A stretch of DNA of 64,000 nucleotides from Phaeodactylum tricornutum CCAP 1055/1. Its lineage: Eukaryota > Bacillariophyta > Bacillariophyceae > Surirellales > Neidiaceae. A model generated the notes under the pieces. It had not been told where the DNA came from. It saw only the letters and a program-made list of their open reading frames with translations, and did no database searches. The position numbers and the translations under genes were made by a program. Positions 9,493 through 18,804 of this stretch are shown one piece after another. The stretch lies in contig NC_011695.1 of assembly GCF_000150955.2 (NCBI RefSeq), positions 248,001 through 312,000 on the forward strand. The letters are read 5' to 3'. Position 1 is the stretch's first letter. The number at the start of each line of letters is the position of its first letter.

Positions 9493-10680
9493 ATGGTACG
9501 CCCACGACTCGTACAGGAAGGCAATCCTATTGTCAACTCCCAGGTCAGACGCCCGAATGAACATAATGTCGGTGTGATGCCACAAGGAGTTCAAAAACAG
9601 GCAACGTCGTCCCAGCAGCAGTATTCCTCCACATCAAGTTGCTCTTCTTCACAGGAAGCCTCGTCTCTGCTACAAGCGGCCGGTGGCCAAATTCCCAGCC
9701 CTCATCGTCACAAGTATACCGCGGCTTCCAGATTTACAATAAACGACGATGCGATGGACGATGATTCGGTCATGCATACGAGTGCGCTGTCCATTCAAAA
9801 CCAATATCGTCATCCCTCGAGCTCACCTCAAAACCTGTCCCCAATTCAGCACGGCTCGCACTTTGGTAATGGTCAAAGCTCTCCGTCACAACCGCAATCA
9901 GCAAATTCTTCGCACAATGGACCGAACGCTCGAGAAAACAAAAGCGCATACACGGGGACATCTCATACCTACAGTCAACCATCTCACTTTGAAATCGGGG
10001 CGGATTATCGACCTTTGGAGCGCATGGAAGGAGTAGAAGACCATTCAGAAAAGACTCCGTTAGTAGTTTTAGACGGCGCCAACCTTTCTTATGCGTACGC
10101 TCAAACGTTGCTGGGAGTTGATAATCGCCACCGGAGGGCGCGGTTCGACCCTGATGTCCGCGGCATTCGGGTCGCCTGCGAATACTTTGTGCAAGCCGGC
10201 CTACGAGTACTGGCAGTCTTGCCTTCCTCCTGGTACAATCAGAAGCCACGCGCGGGCAACAATCTATCGGCTGAAAACGCTTGGATGCAGCAGGACCAGT
10301 TGGAAACACTTCGGTTGCTGCGTGAAAAATCGTGGTTGGTTGGTGCACCACCGACCGACGACGACGATGCGTACGTCCTCACGATTGCCCAGCGAGAGAA
10401 CGTTCGCGCCTCCCGCCGGCATGGGCAGCATGGACCGGCCTTTGTACTTTCGAACGACTTGTTTCGAGATGCGCAGGATCGAGATGCAACGGAACAGTTG
10501 CGGGGATGGTTACAAAACGGTATTGATTCACACGGTCCTGGGCGAATTTCATACGCCTTTGTTGACATGGGGCAATTGGATGAGTACGGACAGCGCGAGT
10601 TGGACATTGTACCGAATCCCAGACATCCATTGGTGCTTTGTATCGAGCAGTCTCATTCTGTAGCACAGCGACACATTTGA
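9493..10680 (+). CDS. NYN/Zc3h12a-type ribonuclease
   Basis: 395 residues from the ATG at 9493; the frame upstream lacks ATG. The first about 180 residues are low-complexity (Gln/Ser-rich, SSQQQYSSTSSCSSSQ) and disordered. The C-terminal half is a NYN domain of the Regnase (Zc3h12a) type: LVVLDGANLSYAY holds the first catalytic Asp in the family motif (V)(I/L)DGANV; GIRVACEYFVQAGLRVLAVLP matches the FxxRGH-xVxxFVP strand; DDDDAYVLTIAQRE supplies the central acidic residues; VLSNDLFRD matches VSNDxxRD. Such PIN-like nucleases cut RNA endonucleolytically, often in mRNA decay. No CCCH zinc finger is present, unlike animal Regnase. The sharp change from disordered to folded sequence suggests the N-terminus is regulatory. 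Confidence 0.85.
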   Translation: MVRPRLVQEGNPIVNSQVRRPNEHNVGVMPQGVQKQATSSQQQYSSTSSCSSSQEASSLLQAAGGQIPSPHRHKYTAASRFTINDDAMDDDSVMHTSALSIQNQYRHPSSSPQNLSPIQHGSHFGNGQSSPSQPQSANSSHNGPNARENKSAYTGTSHTYSQPSHFEIGADYRPLERMEGVEDHSEKTPLVVLDGANLSYAYAQTLLGVDNRHRRARFDPDVRGIRVACEYFVQAGLRVLAVLPSSWYNQKPRAGNNLSAENAWMQQDQLETLRLLREKSWLVGAPPTDDDDAYVLTIAQRENVRASRRHGQHGPAFVLSNDLFRDAQDRDATEQLRGWLQNGIDSHGPGRISYAFVDMGQLDEYGQRELDIVPNPRHPLVLCIEQSHSVAQRHI

Positions 10681-11023
10681 GGGTTTTTCGTTTGAAATAG
10701 GAAAGCTGCTATCGTTAATAACACTTATCGTCGTTCTACTGGAGATTCCCGAAGTCTGGAGGCCATGGCTTCTCTAAGCAATGCCATCCATTAGCTAATG
10801 GAGACGCGACTTTCGCGACACAACACTCTACGTAATAGAGATTTCTACGGAGCCTTACACGACTTAAATAACGTGTTGCTATCAAATCATTTTGAAAACA
10901 TCGACCAGTCCAATCCTCAACCACATGCAAAAATATCTTCTATCTCACTCATTTATACTATTCTATCGATTTGGACGTAACAAAGAACATATTCACAGTC
11001 AACAGCAACCGAGAACCCCGACG
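10681..11023. other. Convergent 3' region, no gene seen
   Basis: About 340 bases between the end of the NYN nuclease gene (plus) and the end of the next gene (minus). Short open frames are chance. It must contain the two 3' UTRs. Confidence 0.4.
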
Positions 11024-12076
11024 CTAAATTTCGAACTTGCCCTCGTCCACTTCCAATACACCATCGATACCTCCGAAAAGTGTTTGTAGTGTCGGTGGTT
11101 CAAAGCCATGCATATAGCCCGCCAATCCTCGATCCATTTCTGTTTCATCCAAGATCGGAAAATCCCCCGAAACCCATAGATCTTCTTCCGAACTCTCGTC
11201 TTCCTCTTGAAGAACGAGTTCGTCCCCCGTATCGATGTCAATTGGTCCCGAATCGTCCACAGACACGGGCAGGCTGCATACCGAGTGAGGCTGAACGACA
11301 AGAGACATTTGGTGTTGTTTAGTAAGCGCGTAGGGGTCAAATTCGATTTTTATCGGCGCATGGTATTCTTGCAACGAGTCGACGTCGATAGGTGTCGACT
11401 CGATGGAAGTTCGGCTCTGGTCATCCAATTCTGCAGCAGACCGATGGTGTACTCGTCGAGTAGGACGTTGAGGTTGTGAGGGGGCGAGGTCAGACCAACG
11501 TTGCAGATCTTGCTGCAGTCGTTGTGTCAGTACTTGACCTTCAGCTGACTCGAACGACTGCCAGGAATTGTTTTGATTCGTACTGCTCGCTTCGGTGGCT
11601 AGCGTTACGTTATCGACATCATCAGCGAATCCCAAGTCGCAAGACTTTCGTTCCTGTTGCGCCAGAATCTTATTGAGCTTGGGGAGACTGGTGCGGCGAT
11701 GCGAAGGTCGCTGACGAGCGGCAAGGTACTGTTTCCGAGGCGGCAAACCTCCAGCTGTCGATGACGGGTTCGCCACCCTCCCTCGTCGTGCCATTCGAGT
11801 CGCACGATCCAATGATTCCCCGAGTTGCCGGAGATCACGATCCCCTGGATGCATACGAGTGTTATTCATCTCAGGTATACAGTGAATGGACAAGTTTTGA
11901 TGTTTATTGACTTTCCCGAAAGAGGGTAAAAATTCGCTACGGTCAAGGGAAAGTCGACCTTGGCGAGCTACACGGAAGCGCGCTGTCGGTAGAGTCTTGC
12001 GCAGGATAACAATCCTGGGAACTTTCACGCGACTGTATGAAACCAAAATAAACGTCTCAATTGCATTTAAACACAT
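11024..12076 (-). CDS. Unrecognised disordered acidic protein
   Basis: Open for 350 residues from the ATG at 12076; a second ATG at 11869 (MNNTRMHPGD) would give 281 residues and may be the true start because the first 70 residues read less like protein. No known domain was recognised. The middle is basic and Ser/Thr/Gln-rich (QPQRPTRRVHHRS), and the C-terminal 90 residues are strongly acidic (DTGDELVLQEEDESSEEDLW), ending with a predicted short helix QTLFGGIDGVLEVDEGKF. Such a basic-then-acidic layout suits a nuclear or chromatin-associated scaffold, but this is a guess. The coding call rests on length and composition. Confidence 0.55.
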   Translation of the reverse strand: MCLNAIETFILVSYSRVKVPRIVILRKTLPTARFRVARQGRLSLDRSEFLPSFGKVNKHQNLSIHCIPEMNNTRMHPGDRDLRQLGESLDRATRMARRGRVANPSSTAGGLPPRKQYLAARQRPSHRRTSLPKLNKILAQQERKSCDLGFADDVDNVTLATEASSTNQNNSWQSFESAEGQVLTQRLQQDLQRWSDLAPSQPQRPTRRVHHRSAAELDDQSRTSIESTPIDVDSLQEYHAPIKIEFDPYALTKQHQMSLVVQPHSVCSLPVSVDDSGPIDIDTGDELVLQEEDESSEEDLWVSGDFPILDETEMDRGLAGYMHGFEPPTLQTLFGGIDGVLEVDEGKFEI

Positions 12077-13347
12077 ATTCTAATACGACAGATGTGATTT
12101 AGGCTAAGTCTTTAGTCTCTTGTCTTTAGGACTGATTTAACAATAAATAATCATATTTAACCGAACGGATAACAGTATTTACAGTGGTGTGAAGCAATGG
12201 AAGTCGTGGTAATTGTTTCGCACGGAACAGCGAATACCTGGGATTTGTCTTGCCTTCCAGAGTCTCCTGACCATCCGGATTTGAAAGGGGATGGATATAC
12301 GGTTGGACTGGGTTTCCACGCAGCCAACCTGTAAAACGCAGGTAGGTAAACCAGGCGTCCTGTACAAGAATCCGAACAATATTGAACCCCGCTATCGGTC
12401 GGCAATTTCAATCACGATTGATTTGGCGCCGCCAGCGCTTATTTTCTTTCTCTTGCGTGCGCAAGCCGGTCCAAAGCACCGGTTGCTCTGGCTCAGACTG
12501 TCTTTCCAAAAGTGCGCAGCTCACCGCCACGCCACATCCATCAATCCCGCTCTCATATACTGAGGAGATTCCACTTGCGATTCTCTCTCAAGCAAAATGG
12601 TCGGCACGAACTTGTTGGCTCGCCATGCTCCAGTCAATCTCGTGGCGCCGTCGTCACGGGGAATTGATCGCGCTGCAGACAAACATGATTAATGTTATAA
12701 CTGCAAGCAAATAGGTTTCGTTGCTATATCGACCGTTCGAGTGCTTTCTCAGACGATCTCGTTGCAAGTAAAGCTTTGGCCCTATGTTCCGGCAACGCGG
12801 CTTATTGTGAGGATTTTGAGATATGCTAGAAGTGGCTGCCGTGGCCGACGAGAAAGCTTGACTGTGAGGTAATGTCAACACTTTTCGTTGGCATTGATTT
12901 TCCGAAGAGGCTCGATTTTTTTTGTTAGAAACGAGTCTTTTGGCAGGTAACTATGACTTCCACCCAATTGACGGCACATACAGCGCCAACACAGTAGGTA
13001 GATTACCTTGCCTATGATTTTTAAGTAAACATTAAGTGGAAGTTCCAGTTTTCAAGATTTTCTGAGCACTATCTGTAAGTCTTTGATTGCACAAATGTGA
13101 TGCAGGTACATTCCTGAAAGTCTGGCTCTATTAAGGGTACCGAATACGTTCCCAAATTCTTTCCTAAAGACACAGCCCATTTTGGCGGTTCATAGGCGAA
13201 CGGTTCGAAAAATTCCGCCCTTCGCGCCGAAAACCTTGGCGGGAGTCTCACACATTAGTCCACCCACAAAGGAACGAGGCAAGTCTTGGCAACGAGAGCA
13301 CCCGTGGACCTGCTTCTAACTTCGGAACACAAACCGCTTTTCCAAGC
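12077..13347. other. 1.27-kb intergenic region
   Basis: No confident gene. A 31-codon frame at 12597-12692 begins in good context (AAAATGG) with reasonable codon use, but nothing supports it beyond that. Two overlapping minus-strand frames at 12157-12411 look like chance. The interval lies between two genes transcribed away from it (minus to the left, plus to the right), so it should hold two promoters. Confidence 0.4.
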
Positions 13348-15570
13348 ATGAAGGATAGTGCATCCTCGGAAAGTTCCAAGGCTACTATCGGCGTTACTCT
13401 TAGCAACGCTATACCGAGTGATGCGTCGTCACGAGCCCGTTCCATTCTGGGCTCCATGAAGGAGCACCGGGAAACGTTTTCACGGGTCGTACACCATGGA
13501 CATTCCAGCCATGGCGATGATTTCCGTATGGCCTCAGCTGTGTCGTTGTCACCCAGTAATCCATTTTCGTCAAAGTCTGAAGATACCATGCTGACGATTG
13601 CGCAGCAACTAAACGATTCCTTGAACGATAGGCGGCAGCGACTGTCTCGAGTTTCGGGTATCGATGTCGGTAACAAAACAACTACAGTCGACAGCGCCGC
13701 TGGAGAGAACGTGCGTACAGCTCCGACATCCCCAGTGAGTCAACGTTCGGGACACACGGTTGCAACGGAAGAATCCACGGTGGCAACGGGAACTTCGTCA
13801 CCTGGACAGTCGTCCTTCGATCCGTCGTATGCGACAACCCAGCCTCCCGATTCTCCGACACAACAGCAGCAGAGACTTGGAATAGTTCAGTCTCGGGAAC
13901 CCGTTGCGATTGCCTCCACTGCGCAATTGCCATCGAACGAGGAAGTTGAGAATCCTGATATTCTAGAGAATGCGGACGTCCACGAGAAACATGGCGGTTC
14001 CGACAGCAAGGCAGCTTGTGAATCGGTATCTACCGTCGACGTTAGCTTCGGTCCGGAGACGCAGTTTCGGCATGTTCGCAGCTCCAAGTCGTTTGGTGAC
14101 AGTGCGCTAGAAAGTCGTAATGCTTCCGTTCCTCGATCCATCATCACAACAAGCTCCTCGTTTGGTCATTTTTCATTTTCATCGTCTCCGTATGTAACGG
14201 ACAAGACTACATCCAAGCAGGAGACTGATTTGCGTTTCTCTCCTTTGCCCCGGCTGTGTCATATACTTCCTGCGTCTATACCCCCAGTGCCATTGGAGGA
14301 TCCACTTTGGGCAGCAGTCGATGATTGTGCGTCTCCCTTGCTGCGTGGATCCAATCGAACGAACGACAATTTGGATAACACCGCTGGACAAACGGGCAAT
14401 ATTCAAGGCTCATATGCCACGCTCTACCCTAATCAAATTGAAGCTGATGCTTGTATTGATGAAATACACTCAGCTTCGCAGCGCTTGCAATACGCATCAG
14501 ATGATGACAATCATCCGGCGCAAGGTGAAGCCGAGTACTCGCAGCAATCGGCAGCCCGAACGTTACGCAGACCACACGAACTCGAAAAGAACGTATGTGA
14601 TTCGACGTCTCCGGATTACCGAGAATTGCTCAACATTTCAGTCGTTGAAGAGTATGCTGACCGGCGCCGACTTCTCAAAGCCTTGCGTACCGACGACCGT
14701 CGACTAAAACAAGCTCCAACGGAGCTCACCGATGCCTCCAACGCTGAAGAAGCAACGTCAAATTCGGATGCGCATGGAATCGGAGGGAGTTCGGAAGAAG
14801 ACGATCCTTTTAGCAGTGAAGATTCGTCGCTGGATTGTACTACCGACTCCGATACATCGGGTTGGGTCAGTAGTAGCGATTCAATTAACAGCGCGTTATC
14901 GACTCGAGTCGGCAAGCGATCAGTCGACTTTTCCTCACGGGAAGGAAAGTGCAGAGCAGAATTGAAAGCGGACTGCGCATCCGCCAACGTTTCGACATCC
15001 CTGCTACTATCTTCTAGTAACGACACGGCACAAAAAGTACCGCGGTCGGAACGGTTAATTTGTCAAGGTGGACTGTTCTGGATAGCTTTACGATCCGATT
15101 GGGATCAGTCTCATCCTGATCGAATTCAAACACTTCCCAAACCGAGCTCGGCTGACGTTCTTCACCTCTCGTCAGATCTTCGTTGCGGCACGCAAGGATC
15201 CATGTATGACCTCTGTCTGAAATCTGGCTTCAACACGAATGCCAAAACATGGGAACCTGTTGATTACGGCACGCAAGGATCTATATATGACCTCTGCCTG
15301 AAATCCGGCTTTAGTACGAATGCGAAAGCAACGGAACCTGCTGAAATTCGAGAAGAGCAATTCAACGAAGCACGAGGTGGTCTTTGGTATTTGGCTAGTC
15401 GCTCTCCTCTCAGTAGGGACCGTCGGCTAGAGCCATATTCGGTTAAAGGAAAACCTCGGACAAGACCTCACGGCGCAATCAAAATTCAGTCTGACTACAA
15501 AACAGATCGAGAGTGTGGAGCGAAAGGCACGCTGCATCTATGCATGACGTTGCAGCTACAGGTGAATTAA
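13348..15570 (+). CDS. Unrecognised Ser-rich protein with C-terminal repeats
   Basis: 740 residues, no intron needed. Residues 1-560 are Ser/Thr-rich and probably disordered, with an acidic Ser-rich block (EEDDPFSSEDSSLDCTTDSD) near 490-505 and a helical patch (VVEEYADRRRLLKALRTDDRR) near 432-452. The last 170 residues hold a repeated motif: GGLFWIALRSDW, then two nearly identical 27-residue units starting C/YGTQGSxYDLCLKSGF, then GGLWYLASRSPLS and finally CGAKGTLHLCMTL. The shared core is G-G/S-hydrophobic-aromatic-x-L/A-x-x-S. No known family was recognised; the motif is periodic enough to be a small structural or peptide-binding repeat. Codon use matches the neighbours. Confidence 0.65.
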   Translation: MKDSASSESSKATIGVTLSNAIPSDASSRARSILGSMKEHRETFSRVVHHGHSSHGDDFRMASAVSLSPSNPFSSKSEDTMLTIAQQLNDSLNDRRQRLSRVSGIDVGNKTTTVDSAAGENVRTAPTSPVSQRSGHTVATEESTVATGTSSPGQSSFDPSYATTQPPDSPTQQQQRLGIVQSREPVAIASTAQLPSNEEVENPDILENADVHEKHGGSDSKAACESVSTVDVSFGPETQFRHVRSSKSFGDSALESRNASVPRSIITTSSSFGHFSFSSSPYVTDKTTSKQETDLRFSPLPRLCHILPASIPPVPLEDPLWAAVDDCASPLLRGSNRTNDNLDNTAGQTGNIQGSYATLYPNQIEADACIDEIHSASQRLQYASDDDNHPAQGEAEYSQQSAARTLRRPHELEKNVCDSTSPDYRELLNISVVEEYADRRRLLKALRTDDRRLKQAPTELTDASNAEEATSNSDAHGIGGSSEEDDPFSSEDSSLDCTTDSDTSGWVSSSDSINSALSTRVGKRSVDFSSREGKCRAELKADCASANVSTSLLLSSSNDTAQKVPRSERLICQGGLFWIALRSDWDQSHPDRIQTLPKPSSADVLHLSSDLRCGTQGSMYDLCLKSGFNTNAKTWEPVDYGTQGSIYDLCLKSGFSTNAKATEPAEIREEQFNEARGGLWYLASRSPLSRDRRLEPYSVKGKPRTRPHGAIKIQSDYKTDRECGAKGTLHLCMTLQLQVN
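15186..15347. repeat. 81-bp coding tandem repeat, two copies
   Basis: Two adjacent copies of an 81-bp unit lie inside the Ser-rich protein gene; CGGCACGCAAGGATC starts at 15186 and again at 15267. The copies are highly similar at DNA level and differ mostly at synonymous positions, so the duplication is fairly recent and under protein-level constraint. Confidence 0.8.
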
Positions 15571-16123
15571 GCTAGCAGTTAAAAGTAGCACCATTCACCT
15601 TTTCTGGCAAGGCTCAATTCCGCCTAGCGTTGTGTACAAAAGATGCTCAGGCTGAAACTTCATTGCTTCTCCGATGGCAGATACCTATACGGTTCAAAAA
15701 ACAATCTTATTCGAGTAGGAAGATTGAGATTCGCGAATTCTTTTCGGCTTTGTTTGCGGAGCCTAGTATTTGTACGTCATGGCCTTCTTCGTTGCGTTCC
15801 TGTCAAGAGGCAGGTCCTACACAACATAAGCGACCGTTTGGACCGTATACTGATGGCCATCTTGGCCTCTTGTCACAACGTGCGTGAGCGCGTTGAAAGC
15901 TTACGGGCATTTGGTTCTTGCCAATCCCCCTCCCCCCCCTCCAATGTTCACATCTTGAACGACAGGGGACCCGCGCTCTGGTTCAGCAGACTCCAATACT
16001 CTTTTCCTCTTGCTTTGACTTGATTCGATGCGCAGCATGCAGAAACGAGGGTGGGCGAGTACTGGTAGAACGAGTACTTGTGTACTTTTGTCGCTCGATG
16101 CAGGCATTGCACGACGGTACCGC
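15571..16123. other. Convergent 3' region, no gene seen
   Basis: About 550 bases between the ends of two converging genes. An open plus-strand frame at 15643-16023 has no family resemblance. A C-rich run (CCCCCTCCCCCCCCTCC) lies near 15928-15944. Nothing else was recognised. Confidence 0.4.
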
Positions 16124-17557
16124 TCACGCCTTCCATGACGTGCCCTCTTTGGAACGCTGTACCATGATTTTCCCCAGAAGTTCGAGCGCCTGTGCCGCAC
16201 GGAATCGCCCTTCATCGGTACCAATGACGCGTCCCGTCGATCCTACCCACCCATGATCCTGTCGCTGCCAATCACTGGGAGACACGCTTTGGTGTGACGG
16301 AAAGAAAAAATAGTCGCCCTGTAGAATCAATTCGCACGCTTCGCGAATTGTCCGATCCAAGTCTAGCTTGCTAATCTTCCAGAGTGCTTCGACTTGGAGC
16401 GATTCCAAAAGTGCGGCCCGGGCCTTGTCCTTTTCGTTTTGTTTGATTTCTTCGTCCGTGGGAGCTGTATCTGTTGTTTCTCCTGGTAGTGTCCCCACAT
16501 CCAGGTCGTCATCAAAATGACAGGTGAGAAAGTTTTGTGATGCCCTACCGCCAGCTTGGGTGGTTGTCGTGGATGACTTCGCGCTTTTCGACAGGTGTTC
16601 CGTCACGACGACTCGTCCACTCGCCACGGCTGCGGTGAACAGATGCTTGGCACTGCGGTATCCATCGCGTACCGCGTCGGGAAGGGCCGGTGACGGCAGG
16701 CTACGGAGGGATGCACCACCGGATACATTGGTCGTCCGGGGTCCTTTCCGGAGCGTTTTGCGTGCCGTGTAACAATAGGCTCGACCCACGCAACGGAGGA
16801 TCTGCGATCCCAAAGGCAACGATTTCACAGCGTCGCATTCTTCCGTCCACACGGTAGTCAAGGTCGTGGCGTCGACGGCATTTTCGACAAAGGGTCGTAT
16901 ACGCTCCAGAATATGGGATGCTAGATAGTACACTCGCGCTTGGTGATGCTGTCGTCGGATTTCCGCATCCGTCGTACCACCAATGCTATTGGCCGGGAAT
17001 GCCGGCGTTTCCCGAGCGTATCCCACGAGACGGAGGAGATCGTCCAAGGCTGGATCGTGGCTGTGACGACCGTTTCCCACACCACCGTGTCCCGTGAGTA
17101 AGAGCACGGCGTGCGACGCATCCAAGAGTCCGTAACGGTGATACGGTAACCGCGTAGCATCGTCTTTGAGGACTTCGTAGGCGTGACGGATGTTCTCCAA
17201 GCGGTCTACGTTGCTTGTATGTACGGTCGAGCCGGTTTGCTTGTCGGGATGCAGGGTCCGACTCAATCGCCGATACGCACGCGTAATTTCGTGCGCCGTG
17301 GCGTTTGGACAGACTTGGAGCGTATTGTACAAAGTGCGATCGTGCGGAGGCTGTTTCACGTAAAGACTGTGCATTTGTAGTAGCGTTGAGGAGGCTTCCG
17401 GGAGTTTGACGAAACTCCGGGACGACGAGAAGGGCCGGGGCGCCGCCCGTACGGCCGATAATCCCCCAAGGATGCCCAGCGCGTCCCACCAGGACCTTCC
17501 AATCGATAGCAGACCCAAGGCAATACTGTAAGGTAGTAGCAGTGATCGCGACTTCAT
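16124..17557 (-). CDS. J-domain protein with DnaJ-X domain
   Basis: 477 residues from the ATG at 17557, chosen because it begins a signal-peptide-like segment (SLLLPYSIALGLLS); an upstream ATG at 17632 adds 25 residues. The J domain spans about 70-145: LYNTLQVCPNATAHEITRAYRR, the HPD triplet in LHPDKQ, and RHAYEVLKDDATRLPYHRYG. This is followed by a hydrophobic helix (SHAVLLLTGHG) and a region resembling DnaJ-X (LERIRPFVENAV, then LPLGSQILRCVGRAYCYTARKTL), the C-terminal domain of Caj1/Djp1-type J proteins. J proteins stimulate Hsp70 ATPase and choose its clients. The signal peptide suggests action in the ER or plastid envelope rather than cytosol. It is divergent, 260 bp away, from the phosphatase gene. 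Confidence 0.85.
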   Translation of the reverse strand: MKSRSLLLPYSIALGLLSIGRSWWDALGILGGLSAVRAAPRPFSSSRSFVKLPEASSTLLQMHSLYVKQPPHDRTLYNTLQVCPNATAHEITRAYRRLSRTLHPDKQTGSTVHTSNVDRLENIRHAYEVLKDDATRLPYHRYGLLDASHAVLLLTGHGGVGNGRHSHDPALDDLLRLVGYARETPAFPANSIGGTTDAEIRRQHHQARVYYLASHILERIRPFVENAVDATTLTTVWTEECDAVKSLPLGSQILRCVGRAYCYTARKTLRKGPRTTNVSGGASLRSLPSPALPDAVRDGYRSAKHLFTAAVASGRVVVTEHLSKSAKSSTTTTQAGGRASQNFLTCHFDDDLDVGTLPGETTDTAPTDEEIKQNEKDKARAALLESLQVEALWKISKLDLDRTIREACELILQGDYFFFPSHQSVSPSDWQRQDHGWVGSTGRVIGTDEGRFRAAQALELLGKIMVQRSKEGTSWKA

Positions 17558-17817
17558 ACTTTCTCGTATGCCATGAAAGAGGCAGCAGCAGACGGGGGTA
17601 TACTGACTGTGATTGGGGACGAGGACTGCCATTCCGGAACGAAGTGGGGACGGGAGAGAGAGCCTGTGTTCTGTGACTCTCCTCGACGAACCCGATACGT
17701 GTCGGGTTTTCCTAATCCTCCGGGTTCAAAAGACACGTTGACTGTGAGACATTTCGGTTACGATCCCGGTATATCCCGAAGAATTTCGCGAATTATAGAT
17801 CGGCACTTTGAGACACA

Positions 17818-18672
17818 ATGAGAATGCGCACAGTCCAGTCCCTACCCGTGGCATTGTGTTCTAGGTCCGCCATTCCTTTCTTCTCCGCACTAATGTCAGC
17901 CTTGCACGGAACCATGGCGACGACGCAACCCTCGTTAGAGGATCGGCTTTTGCCTTTGGCTGCCGGTTGGCAGCGACTCTTTCTCTTGCGACACGGGGAA
18001 ACCGACTGGAACGCCCAGGGCAAAATTCAGGGCGGGGGCTTCGACATTGCTCTCAACAGCAACGGTCAGGCCCAGGCTGTCGCAACGGCCCAGCTGTTGC
18101 GGAAGTTCTCGTTCGCCGTCGTGGCTTCGTCACCGTTGCAACGGGCCTCGGCGACGGCGGACCTTCTGTACCAAGCACTCTCCCAGTCCACTCGGCCAGC
18201 CGAGCTAACGAATCCATCACCGCAAATGTGCAGAGTCGTCGACCCTGGGTTGGGAGAAATGTGTTTTGGTGAATTGGAGGGTCTCGTGATCCGGGGACCA
18301 CAGTCAACCGCATCTACGAAAGCAAGGTTTGCCCAACAATCAGCCGCCCTGCGTAGGGATCGGACATTGCCCTGGCCGGGACCGGGTGGTGAAAGTATCC
18401 ACGATGTCGAATTACGTGCCACAAGGGCGATCGCGAATATATGGAAGGATCATCCCGACGCGACTCAAATTCTTATTGTAGCGCACGGACGCACCAACAA
18501 GATTTTACTGCAGTCCTTGCTCCGCCTCAGTGACGAAGACTACGACGAGCTAAGCCAAGGCAACACTTGTGTAAATGTATTGGATCGGAGTCCTCAAGGA
18601 GTGCACGAATCGAGACTACTCAACTATATGGAACACATAGACAGCGAGTCTGCCAAGAATGCACCGTCGTAG
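17818..18672 (+). CDS. Histidine phosphatase (phosphoglycerate-mutase-like)
   Basis: 284 residues. The branch-1 histidine phosphatase core is complete: LLRHGETDWNAQGKIQG carries the phospho-accepting His of the RHG motif at about residue 58; SPLQRASATADLL has the conserved Arg; LGEMCFGELEG the acidic residue; and LIVAHGRTNKILL has the second catalytic His near residue 223. Family members include phosphoglycerate mutases, fructose-2,6-bisphosphatases and many general phosphatases, and sequence alone does not choose between them; the GGESIHDVELR segment is typical of CobC/GpmB-like phosphatases. The N-terminal 45 residues contain a moderately hydrophobic stretch (AIPFFSALMSAL) that could be an organelle-targeting sequence. 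Several in-frame ATGs exist; the first is used. Confidence 0.85.
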   Translation: MRMRTVQSLPVALCSRSAIPFFSALMSALHGTMATTQPSLEDRLLPLAAGWQRLFLLRHGETDWNAQGKIQGGGFDIALNSNGQAQAVATAQLLRKFSFAVVASSPLQRASATADLLYQALSQSTRPAELTNPSPQMCRVVDPGLGEMCFGELEGLVIRGPQSTASTKARFAQQSAALRRDRTLPWPGPGGESIHDVELRATRAIANIWKDHPDATQILIVAHGRTNKILLQSLLRLSDEDYDELSQGNTCVNVLDRSPQGVHESRLLNYMEHIDSESAKNAPS

Positions 18673-18804
18673 CTGCAAGACGAGTTTATTGGCGCTCGCT
18701 GGCTGGCTGCTTACAGAATTGTGTCAAGTAGTTACTACCGTATCGGTAGGAACGCTCCACCACTCCATAGGTGTACATCTTTTCGGTTTATAGTCTCGTA
18801 TTTT

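Noticed and set aside
12597-12692. 31-codon small frame in good ATG context
   Set aside because: Too short to support without conservation or expression; noted only in the gap description.
17720-17742. GGGTTCAAAAG resembling a tRNA T-loop
   Set aside because: No matching acceptor, D-arm or anticodon arm could be folded around it.
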